From Candidatus Peribacteraceae bacterium (GTDB lineage Bacteria; Patescibacteriota; Gracilibacteria; Peribacterales; Peribacteraceae): a DNA stretch of 60,338 nucleotides. The notes under the pieces were generated by a model, which saw only the letters and a program-made list of their open reading frames with translations, was not told the DNA's origin and ran no database searches. The translations under genes and the position numbers were made by a program. This document shows, piece after piece, positions 16,828-24,251 of this stretch (position 1 is its first letter; each line of letters starts with the position of its first letter). The stretch is taken from positions 1 to 60,338 of the forward strand of contig JAQVVD010000005.1 of NCBI GenBank assembly GCA_028699155.1, given 5' to 3'.

Positions 16828-18168
16828 CTAAGTGTTCTCCTTCGTCACCCAGCGGATCGGCGTTCCCTCGAATGCGAACGTTTCACGCATGCGGTTCTCC
16901 AGGAATTTGAGCCGGCTCACGGGGATTTTCCTCGGGTCCTTCACGAAGAGGACGAACGTAGGCGGCACTTCATCCGCCTGCGTAATGAATTTGCTCTTGA
17001 GCAACGCCTGCGTTTGCTGGCCGTGCACAACAGACTCGAACCACTCACGGAGAGCCTTCGTCGGGATGCGGCGCCTGCGGTTGCGATCCACCGTCTCAAT
17101 CAGCTCGAAAATCTTCAGCAGTCCCTCGCGCGTTGCGGTGGAACAGGGGAGGAGCGGTGCGAATGTGCAGAACGAGAGCTCGGACCGGATTTCTTCCATC
17201 GTTTCGGTGCGCTTTCCCTGTGGGGTCAGATCGATTTTGTTCACCAGGATAATGAGCCCTTTCCCCTCCGCGATCGCCATGTGCGCAATGCGCTTATCCT
17301 GCTTGCTGACGGGTGCAGTTGCATCCAGCAGGAGCACGGCGATATCGCACATTTCCAGCGCTTTCATGCTGCGGAAGGACGCGTGAATCTCAATGTCGGA
17401 TTCCGTCTGCTTCCTTCGCGCAAGGCCTGCGGTATCCATGAAGAGGTACTCCTGCTCATGGAAACGAATGATCGTATCCGTTGTGTCGCGCGTGGTGCCT
17501 GCTTTCTCCGAGACGAGCAGCGGCGACTTCTTCTTCTGCGTTTCGGACATGAATGCGTTCACCAGCGAGCTCTTGCCGACGTTCGGTTTCCCGATGATCG
17601 CAATGCGCGGCGCCTCCCCCGGCACTTCCTCCTGTACAGTGAAGTGGAGCGAGGCGAGTTCTTTTTCAATCGCCTTGAGCAAGTCTTCGATTCCGATCTT
17701 GTGGGGCGCGCTCACGGCGATGATCTCCTTGGCGATATCCAGTTCGTAGTACTGCGGAAGGATTGTATCAATCTCTCCAGGATTGTCGCACTGCGTGATC
17801 GCGAGCAACACAGGTACGTGTGTGCGCCTGCTGCGCCGCAGGATGCTCACGATTTCCAAATCATTCGATGTGAGCTCCTCCTTCCCGTTGATGGTGAAGA
17901 GGATCAGGTCTGCGTTTTCCAGCGCCAGGAACGATTGCCGATGTACGTCATCTTCCAGATCCTTGTCCTCCGTGCCTCCTCCCATGCCGCCCGTATCAAT
18001 CAGGAGGAAATCCATGCCGGGCGTGCGCACGCGCGCCGCAATCTGGTCGCGCGTGGTCCCCGGGGTATCGCTCACGATCGCTTTCCTTCGGCCCACGAGC
18101 CGATTGAAGAGCGTGGACTTGCCGGTATTCGGTTTCCCGATGATGGCGACGGTAGGAAGACGTGACAT
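16828..18168 (-). CDS. der: Ribosome-assembly GTPase Der (EngA)
   Basis: Double GTPase needed for maturation of the large ribosomal subunit. 446 residues, normal for Der. The first G domain carries IIGKPNTGKSTL (G1), DTPGTTRDQ and DTGG. The second has IIGKPNVGKSSLVN, SEKAGTTRDTTD, DTAGL and NKID. A C-terminal KH-like domain of about 90 residues ends with KFLENRMRETFAFEGTPIRW. The start at 18168 is the family's usual N-terminus. Confidence 0.96.
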   Translation of the reverse strand: MSRLPTVAIIGKPNTGKSTLFNRLVGRRKAIVSDTPGTTRDQIAARVRTPGMDFLLIDTGGMGGGTEDKDLEDDVHRQSFLALENADLILFTINGKEELTSNDLEIVSILRRSRRTHVPVLLAITQCDNPGEIDTILPQYYELDIAKEIIAVSAPHKIGIEDLLKAIEKELASLHFTVQEEVPGEAPRIAIIGKPNVGKSSLVNAFMSETQKKKSPLLVSEKAGTTRDTTDTIIRFHEQEYLFMDTAGLARRKQTESDIEIHASFRSMKALEMCDIAVLLLDATAPVSKQDKRIAHMAIAEGKGLIILVNKIDLTPQGKRTETMEEIRSELSFCTFAPLLPCSTATREGLLKIFELIETVDRNRRRRIPTKALREWFESVVHGQQTQALLKSKFITQADEVPPTFVLFVKDPRKIPVSRLKFLENRMRETFAFEGTPIRWVTKENT

Positions 18169-18303
18169 AGAAGTGAGGGATTGCAGACGAGCTACTCGTT
18201 ATGAGCGAGCGAGCGTAGGCGGGCGAATCGCATGATGATGGCGAAAGTTGGCAACGGAGCCATGGGAACCGCAAGTGTAACACGGGGGCACGGATGTGGC
18301 TAT

Positions 18304-19338
18304 TTAACCGAAGAGCCTGCTGATGCGGTTCACAGGGGTAAAGTCTCTGCCCTCTGTACCCGGTCTATGGCGATACTGCATGAGGTAAGCGTCTTCCGGA
18401 GTGTCTTCGTAGAAGCCCCGCAAGACCGAAACGGCTCTAAAGCCGTTCTCCCGGAAGAAGAGCTGCGCATCCAGGTTCGTCTCGCGCACTTCGGCGAGAA
18501 GACGATTGCGCCGCTGCTGACTAAGCTTGGCAATGAGCTTCGCGACCATCTGCGATCCGACGCCGCGGCGCCTCATCTGCTCCGCGGCAGCGAGGTTCAG
18601 GAGGTGTATGCGTGTTTTGTGAAGTTCGTAGATCATGAAGCCGACGACGCGATCTTCGTACTCCGCGCACATGCCGATGCAGTTGCGTTGCCGCAGGCAC
18701 CGGATGAAGTCATCCTCCAGCCAGGGGAATTCGAAACTTTCACTTTCAATCTGCAGCACTTCCGCCATGTCGCGGCGGATCATCCAGCGAATGTGCACGA
18801 GCACTTCCGGCTTTTCCTCCCGCTCGTTGCCAGGTACTGCGAAGGGAAGCGATAGACGTTCAATTGTTTCCCCGCTTCCGTACTTTTCTCTCTGTCCCAC
18901 CTGGTCGATTCCAGCAGACGCTCCTCGGATCACGTCGTCTCCTGCGAGAGCGAGGAGGCGCTGGAGAGCGCTCTGGACATTCGAAAGAATCGTAGGGAGA
19001 TCGTTTGTTTCAGGCGAGGCGCCAGTGCTCCTCGGGTCCGTCGCATCTGCGATTTCGTCTCGCAGGTTCAGCAGTTCTTCGAGTATAGGTTCTATAGACT
19101 CACAGAAGCCGCCTTCTTCCGCACCGCTGCCGCCGCACGTGTCGTGCGCCATGCGCACCACTTCTGCGAGGTCGTTCCAGATGAGGTCGATGTATTGCTC
19201 TGTCTTGCGGTATTGCAGTTGGTCGCAGTGATGCAGGGCATCCTGAATCGTTGCGGTCTGATGCCGCTGCGCATTTACAACGCCGCTGCTTGGGGGGCTG
19301 ATTTCTTCCGAGCCTGCTGATTGTCGCTGTTCCAGCAT
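18304..19338 (-). CDS. rimI: GNAT acetyltransferase, RimI-like, with N-terminal extension
   Basis: 344 residues from the ATG at 19338; a longer frame to 19641 would run into the next gene. The C-terminal ~150 residues form a RimI-type GNAT domain: IRWMIRRDMAEVLQIESESFEFPW, then VVGFMIYEL, an acetyl-CoA loop RRRGVGSQMVAKL in the Q/RxxGxG/A position, and EVRETNLDAQLFFRENGF. RimI acetylates the N-terminus of ribosomal protein S18 in Escherichia coli. The first ~190 residues, predicted helical, are not part of RimI and have no recognised family. The gene downstream of the divergent leuS promoter (19391-20863) is a diverged paralogue. Confidence 0.82.
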   Translation of the reverse strand: MLEQRQSAGSEEISPPSSGVVNAQRHQTATIQDALHHCDQLQYRKTEQYIDLIWNDLAEVVRMAHDTCGGSGAEEGGFCESIEPILEELLNLRDEIADATDPRSTGASPETNDLPTILSNVQSALQRLLALAGDDVIRGASAGIDQVGQREKYGSGETIERLSLPFAVPGNEREEKPEVLVHIRWMIRRDMAEVLQIESESFEFPWLEDDFIRCLRQRNCIGMCAEYEDRVVGFMIYELHKTRIHLLNLAAAEQMRRRGVGSQMVAKLIAKLSQQRRNRLLAEVRETNLDAQLFFRENGFRAVSVLRGFYEDTPEDAYLMQYRHRPGTEGRDFTPVNRISRLFG

Positions 19339-19390
19339 TACGTGTGTTATATATGAAAATCTTAAAAATACAATAGAGCTGCATGGATGC

Positions 19391-20863
19391 TCATGTCTCA
19401 GCTCTTTTTGCAAGCTGGATGCCGGGCGCAAGGCGTGCTTCCAGATGCCTGAGGAGCTTCTCTGCAAGCAGCAGAGTGATTCCGCGATCCCTTGCGTTCG
19501 GAGCAATCCATATCCCCCTGATCGTGAGAGGGTGGTTCGGTGTTGGTCCAGGGTTGTAGAATGCAAGGCCTGCCACAGAATCCCGTTCAGGATCCGTGGC
19601 GGAGATCCACACGTCAGATTGTGCGTGGGATCCACGTTCATGATCGGTGATCACTTCGTAGAACCGCCGCACCGCGTCTCTATCGGATTGCGGGACATTT
19701 GCAATTTTCATCTGTTTGCGCGTTTCCGGATCATCAATCCAGAGGGTATCTCCCGCATCCGATGCGAGTGCAAGAAGGCATCGCACTGACTGCAGGGCAC
19801 GCTGGGATGCTAGATGGAATCTCTCTGCACCGTCTGCGAGCAGGGGTCCGCAGAGTTCGAGGAGCTGCGTCCTCAGGGGCGTATCCGGGAAGCTCCCGAG
19901 CGTCTGGCGCAGGCGAGTCTGTTCTTCAGGGGAAAGATAGAAGTCCCGGCACTGGTCGATGGCTGTCAGATCATCACGGAGGTTCTGGGGGTTGGGCGAA
20001 GGAGGCAAATGTGCCGCCTCCACTTCCTGTCTTATGGTGCGCCTTTTGTCCGGCATGAGTTTTTCGAGGAGACGCGCTACCATTGCCTGCCCGTGGGGAC
20101 CGCCGCGTTCAGCTGGAGGGACCGCTATTGTCAGAACGTTCATGGCGCGACGGTGCAATTCGTAGATCATGTGGCCGCACACATGTGTCGGAAGGTACGG
20201 GCGCAGGCGTTCCTGCCGTTCTGTTTCTGTTTCTTCTCCGTGTTCCATTGCTGTCGCATCTCTTTGTTCTGTCGCCCGTCCTTCATGGTGTTGCTGAGCA
20301 GGCGCAATCGTCACATTCTCTGTGGATGCCTGTGCGAATTGTTTCGTTGCAACATAATTTTCCTCGGCCGCTGCCCAGTCTTCTGCAGTCGGGGAATCTA
20401 TTGGCATCGCCGCGATGTAGCCGACGGTATTTCGTTCACGTAGGATGCGCATGAGTCCCTTGTCATCGAGAGGCTCTTGCGGCGGCTGAGTGAATGTCTG
20501 CTCCTCAATATCCCAAACTGCCAGCATGTCGCGGCGGATCATCCAGCGGACAGTTGGTTGCGGATGTTCTGCGCATGCAGACGGTGCCGTTCCTCCTTCG
20601 GCGATGCGCAGGAGCTCGAGGCATGCCTGTTTCGTCTCCTGTATTGCCTGTCGGAATACTGGTCGGTTTGCAGACCCCTGTGGAGCTGCATGCCGCAGGC
20701 GGTTGCAGTACGCGATATACGCTGTACGCACAGGCGAATCAGCCGGCAGATCGTTGAGCGAACGCGGCCAGACGGTTCCTTTGGGGTCTTCCACTGTGGC
20801 CCCTGGCGTCGCTGCTATTGATTGCGAGACCGGTGCATTTGTCGGTGTTTCTTCCGGTGTCAT
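19391..20863 (-). CDS. Two-GNAT-domain protein, diverged paralogue of the neighbouring RimI-like gene
   Basis: About 490 residues from the ATG at 20863. A first GNAT-like domain matches the neighbour (VRWMIRRDMLAVWDIEEQTF against IRWMIRRDMAEVLQIESESF, and HMIYELHRRAMNVL) but is split by an insertion of about 65 residues rich in Glu, Gln and Thr. Its acetyl-CoA loop is altered (ERGGPHGQAMVARL), so it may not be active. A second GNAT fold near the C-terminus has GIWIAPNARDRGITLLLAEKLL, closer to a working Q/RxxGxA loop. A promoter with a consensus TTGACA (20920-20925), 17-nt spacer and TATCAC (20897-20902) lies upstream; it rules out the ATG at 20896. Substrate unknown. Confidence 0.72.
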   Translation of the reverse strand: MTPEETPTNAPVSQSIAATPGATVEDPKGTVWPRSLNDLPADSPVRTAYIAYCNRLRHAAPQGSANRPVFRQAIQETKQACLELLRIAEGGTAPSACAEHPQPTVRWMIRRDMLAVWDIEEQTFTQPPQEPLDDKGLMRILRERNTVGYIAAMPIDSPTAEDWAAAEENYVATKQFAQASTENVTIAPAQQHHEGRATEQRDATAMEHGEETETERQERLRPYLPTHVCGHMIYELHRRAMNVLTIAVPPAERGGPHGQAMVARLLEKLMPDKRRTIRQEVEAAHLPPSPNPQNLRDDLTAIDQCRDFYLSPEEQTRLRQTLGSFPDTPLRTQLLELCGPLLADGAERFHLASQRALQSVRCLLALASDAGDTLWIDDPETRKQMKIANVPQSDRDAVRRFYEVITDHERGSHAQSDVWISATDPERDSVAGLAFYNPGPTPNHPLTIRGIWIAPNARDRGITLLLAEKLLRHLEARLAPGIQLAKRAET

Positions 20864-20961
20864 ACGAGATGGAGGAAAGCAGGCATAAGGTGTCATGTGA
20901 TAGAACTGTGCTACATGCTTGTCAAGCGCTCCATACGTTTTCTCAAACGGTGCGAACTCGT

Positions 20962-20990
20962 TTGTTTGCGCGGCACGGTGGAGGTACTCT
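20962..20990 (+). promoter_or_regulatory. leuS promoter (leaderless)
   Basis: TTGTTT at 20962-20967, a 17-nt spacer and TACTCT at 20985-20990, with 7 nt to the leuS ATG at 20998. A GGAGGT string lies within the spacer/-10 region, but it would not be in the mRNA if transcription starts at the ATG. Confidence 0.65.
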
Positions 20991-20997
20991 TTGGCAT

Positions 20998-23430
20998 ATG
21001 CAACAAGCGTACGATGCATCGGCGGTAGAGCCCAAATGGCAGAAGAAGTGGGAGGAGTTAAAGGCGTACGAAGTCGACCTTAAGAAAGCCAAAGATCCCT
21101 ACTACAGCATGGTGATGTGGCCCTATCCGAGCGGGGATAAGCTGCACGTGGGGCACTGGTACAACTTCGGTCCGGCGGACAGTTACTCGCGTTTCATGCG
21201 CATGCAGGGCAAAGATGTATTCACGCCGATGGGGTTCGATGCGTTCGGTCTTCCTGCGGAAAACTATGCGGTGAAGACCGGCATCCATCCGACTGAGTCC
21301 ATTGCGAAGAACGTGGAGACGATGATCGCGCAGCTCAAGCGCATGGGCTGCATGTACGATTGGTCAAAGTCTGAAAATAGCAGCGCACCTTCGTACTACA
21401 AATGGACGCAGTGGGTGTTTCTCAAACTGTTTGAGCATGATCTGGCGTTCCGGAAGAAGCAGGATGTGAATTTCTGCCCCAAGTGCCAGACGGTGCTCGC
21501 CAACGAGCAGTGCCAGGACGGCAAATGTGAACGATGCGAATCGGAAGTGGAGCAGAAACCCATGACGCAGTGGTTCTTCAGGATAACGAAGTATGCGGAT
21601 CGTTTAGTGGACGGGCTCGAATCGATTGATTGGCCGGAGAAGACGAAGACGATGCAGCGGCACTGGATCGGGCGCAAGCATGGAATCAACATCGTCTATG
21701 AAGTGAAAGGCAGTGCCGACAGCATCACGTGCTTCACAACCCGACCGGATACGAACTTTGGCGCCACGTTCATCGTGGTGGCGCCCGAGCATGCATTTGC
21801 ACAGAAGGTGGCGAAGGAGAATCCGGAAGTTGCGGGCTACATTCAGGCCGCTTCGAAAAAGAGCGAGCTCGAACGCCAGGAGGAAGGACGGAAGAAGACG
21901 GGGGTCTTCACAGGGCACTACGCCGTGAATAACCTCAGCGGATACGAAATGCCGATCTGGGTATCCGATTTCGTACTGGGCGGATTCGGGACGGGCGCGG
22001 TGGTCGGTGTGCCCGGCCATGACCTGCGGGATTTTGAATTCGCAGAAACGTTCGGCATCCCCGTGCTTCGCGTCGTCGTGGGGCCGGATGGCGATACATC
22101 CAAAATTACCAAGCCGGAACAGGTCCAGGAGGATGCAGGCACGATGGTCAATTCGGATTTTCTCGATGGCATGGAGATCATGGCTGCAAAAGAGAAGATC
22201 ATGGATCACATTGCGGCGAAAGGGTGGGGAGAGAAAATCACCACCTACCGCCTGCGCGACTGGTCCATCTCCCGGCAGCGCTACTGGGGCGCGCCGATTC
22301 CCATCGTCTACGATCCGGAGGGCAATCCGCACCCGATTCCGGAGGAGCATCTTCCGTGGTTGCTCCCCACGGATGTGGAGTTCAAACCTACGGGAACAGC
22401 ACCACTTGCGCAGAGCAAGGAGCTGAAAGTACGGACGGAAAAGCTCTTCGGTAAGGGCTGGACGCCGGAAGTGGACACGATGGATACCTTTGTATGCTCA
22501 TCGTTCTATCAGTTTATGTACTTGTCGACGGAAGGAGTGGGAACGAAGTCAGAAGCCAGAAGCCAGAAGTCTGACTTCATCGATCCAAAGATCGAGAAGA
22601 AGTGGATGCCGGTCGACATGTACATCGGCGGAGCGGAGCACGCGTGCATGCACCTGATCTACGCGCGATTTGTAACGATGGCATTAAAGGATTTTGGCTT
22701 TGTACAATGTGAAGAACCGTTCAAAAAATTAGTTCATCAAGGGATCATCACCAACCAGGGCGCCAAGATGAGCAAGAGCAAAGGCAACGTTGTGAGCCCC
22801 GATGCGTTCGTAGAGAGGCATGGGGCGGATGTGTTCCGCATGTACCTGATGTTCATGGGACCCTTCACCGATGGGGGGGACTGGAGTGATACGGGCATCA
22901 AGGGGATCGATCGGTTTGTGCAGCGCATGTGGAAGGTACTGAATAAAAGAGTTGATCAATGTTCTCCGCAGGTGCGTGCCAAAGTGCACGCAACGGTGAA
23001 GAAGTGTACGGAAGACATTCCCGCGCTGCGGTTCAACACCGCGATCGCTGCGCTCATGGAGCTCCTCAATGATCTGGAGAAGCAGGGGGGCATCGCGCAG
23101 GAAGGCGCGGAGATCGTTGCGCGCCTCCTCGCCCCGCTCGCCCCGCACCTCGCCGAGGAACTCTGGGAGAGCATCGGCGGGCAGGGGTTTGTGATCGACC
23201 AGCCGTGGCCGGAATTCGATCCTGCTCTCCTCAAGACAGATTCCGCGACTGTTGCCGTGCAGGTGAACGGCAAGGTGCGTGGACAGATTGAGGTAGCGAC
23301 CGATGCCGCAGAAGCAGAGGTGATTGCACAAGCGAAAGAGGAGCCGAATGTTGCAAAGCATCTGGAGGGGAAGCAGGTGCGGAAAGCAATCTATGTAAAA
23401 GGAAGACTCGTGAGCCTGGTTGTGTCGTGA
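20998..23430 (+). CDS. leuS: Leucyl-tRNA synthetase
   Basis: Charges tRNA-Leu. 811 residues: the class I HIGH box as WPYPSGDKLHVGHW near residue 35-48, a zinc-ribbon-like segment with four Cys (CPKCQ ... CERCESE) near 162-182, an editing domain with TTRPDTNFGATF and GVPGHDLRDFEFA, the KMSKS box AKMSKSKGNV near 590, and a C-terminal anticodon-binding helical bundle ending in VNGKVRGQIEV. Between the catalytic core strands (about residues 516-527) sits the hydrophilic segment KSEARSQKSDF, encoded by a heptanucleotide inverted repeat; it looks like a recent in-frame insertion in a surface loop. Confidence 0.96.
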   Translation: MQQAYDASAVEPKWQKKWEELKAYEVDLKKAKDPYYSMVMWPYPSGDKLHVGHWYNFGPADSYSRFMRMQGKDVFTPMGFDAFGLPAENYAVKTGIHPTESIAKNVETMIAQLKRMGCMYDWSKSENSSAPSYYKWTQWVFLKLFEHDLAFRKKQDVNFCPKCQTVLANEQCQDGKCERCESEVEQKPMTQWFFRITKYADRLVDGLESIDWPEKTKTMQRHWIGRKHGINIVYEVKGSADSITCFTTRPDTNFGATFIVVAPEHAFAQKVAKENPEVAGYIQAASKKSELERQEEGRKKTGVFTGHYAVNNLSGYEMPIWVSDFVLGGFGTGAVVGVPGHDLRDFEFAETFGIPVLRVVVGPDGDTSKITKPEQVQEDAGTMVNSDFLDGMEIMAAKEKIMDHIAAKGWGEKITTYRLRDWSISRQRYWGAPIPIVYDPEGNPHPIPEEHLPWLLPTDVEFKPTGTAPLAQSKELKVRTEKLFGKGWTPEVDTMDTFVCSSFYQFMYLSTEGVGTKSEARSQKSDFIDPKIEKKWMPVDMYIGGAEHACMHLIYARFVTMALKDFGFVQCEEPFKKLVHQGIITNQGAKMSKSKGNVVSPDAFVERHGADVFRMYLMFMGPFTDGGDWSDTGIKGIDRFVQRMWKVLNKRVDQCSPQVRAKVHATVKKCTEDIPALRFNTAIAALMELLNDLEKQGGIAQEGAEIVARLLAPLAPHLAEELWESIGGQGFVIDQPWPEFDPALLKTDSATVAVQVNGKVRGQIEVATDAAEAEVIAQAKEEPNVAKHLEGKQVRKAIYVKGRLVSLVVS
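22545..22578. repeat. Heptanucleotide inverted repeat inserted in leuS
   Basis: GAAGTCAGA (22545-22553) and TCTGACTTC (22570-22578) are perfect 9-nt inverted arms; between them are tandem AGAAGCC units. The reading frame of leuS is kept. Confidence 0.75.
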
Positions 23431-23447
23431 GAGGTACGATGCAGTAC

Positions 23448-24191
23448 CTACATGATTGCTTCTCCTACGCTGAGAGACAGTCTCGTTTCTCTCCCAATAG
23501 TCTCGCGCATGTCGATGAGACACGGCGGAGTATTCTCTTGCGCCTCCGCTACGATCGCGCTGCGTAGTCCTGCGGGATCCATGGGTGCCGCCTTGCCATT
23601 CCGTGCCCGCAATCCCGCAGACTCTACGAGTTCTACGAGGGATTGGGGCGTGTGCTGCATGCGCGTCTGCGCGAATGCGTCTTCTCCCATATGGCGTCTC
23701 CACTTCATCTCCTGATTGGAAGTGAGCAGTGCCAGAACTTCTTCTCTTGTTCTGTCTCTGAGCGTGTAATCGACGATGACATATTGCGCTGATTGCTGCG
23801 CTTCCTGGAGTTCTGCCAGCATCGTCCGTGCCTCTTGCGGTGCCATGCAGCAGATCACGTACGAGATACTGATGATGGAAAACTGTTTCTTCCCGGAGAA
23901 AATATCTTTCGCTGTCGCCTGGTGCACATTCGGCGTCCCCGAAGGTTTGATGGCGGCAAACCTGTCGTAGAGAAACAGTTGCTCGCGAGCGGAGAGCACT
24001 CCTTCCAGAATGACGCGCGAAACCCCCTGCCAACCGGAGCCGTAATCCAATGCTTCGACGGGATGCGTATCGCCTTCGAAGAATTTTCTCCTTCGCTGCT
24101 TCGCAGCCACGGCACGGAAGAGTGCTACCTGCTCATCATATGCGTGTGCGTGATAGCCATGCGCATGCTCCGGTGCGAAGAAAACCGACAT
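23448..24191 (-). CDS. Methyltransferase-like protein
   Basis: About 247 residues from the ATG at 24191, chosen because TTGACA (24224-24229), a 16-nt spacer and TATTTT (24202-24207) sit 10 nt upstream. A Rossmann methyltransferase pattern is visible: ALDYGSGWQG as motif I near residue 47, LFLYDRFA as the acidic second strand, FSIISISYVICCM as motif IV, and QYVIVDYTLRD. This resembles a small-molecule class I methyltransferase, possibly of the methyltransferase-25 type. It is convergent with leuS, with a short AGGTAC/GTACCT hairpin between them. Substrate unknown. Confidence 0.72.
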   Translation of the reverse strand: MSVFFAPEHAHGYHAHAYDEQVALFRAVAAKQRRRKFFEGDTHPVEALDYGSGWQGVSRVILEGVLSAREQLFLYDRFAAIKPSGTPNVHQATAKDIFSGKKQFSIISISYVICCMAPQEARTMLAELQEAQQSAQYVIVDYTLRDRTREEVLALLTSNQEMKWRRHMGEDAFAQTRMQHTPQSLVELVESAGLRARNGKAAPMDPAGLRSAIVAEAQENTPPCLIDMRETIGRETRLSLSVGEAIM

Positions 24192-24201
24192 TTTGCCATG
24201 C

Positions 24202-24229
24202 AAAATAGAGGAAGTATTCCTTTTGTCAA
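24202..24229 (-). promoter_or_regulatory. Promoter of the methyltransferase-like gene
   Basis: Consensus TTGACA at 24224-24229 (reverse strand), 16-nt spacer, TATTTT at 24202-24207; the start codon follows 10 nt later. Confidence 0.6.
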
Positions 24230-24251
24230 TGATCTATCGAAATGTCAGTAA

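Noticed and set aside
16810-18165. Forward frame of 451 codons
   Set aside because: Mirror of der on the opposite strand; rich in His, Arg and Glu as expected for antisense of a GC-rich gene.
20981-20986. GGAGGT as the leuS ribosome-binding site
   Set aside because: It overlaps the promoter spacer and -10 box and is 11 nt or more from the ATG; a leaderless start fits better.
23431-23452. Hairpin between leuS and the methyltransferase gene as an intrinsic terminator
   Set aside because: The six-base AGGTAC/GTACCT stem has no T-run on either side.
22729-24033. Reverse frame of 434 codons
   Set aside because: Overlaps leuS antisense and the methyltransferase gene in another frame; no recognisable domain.
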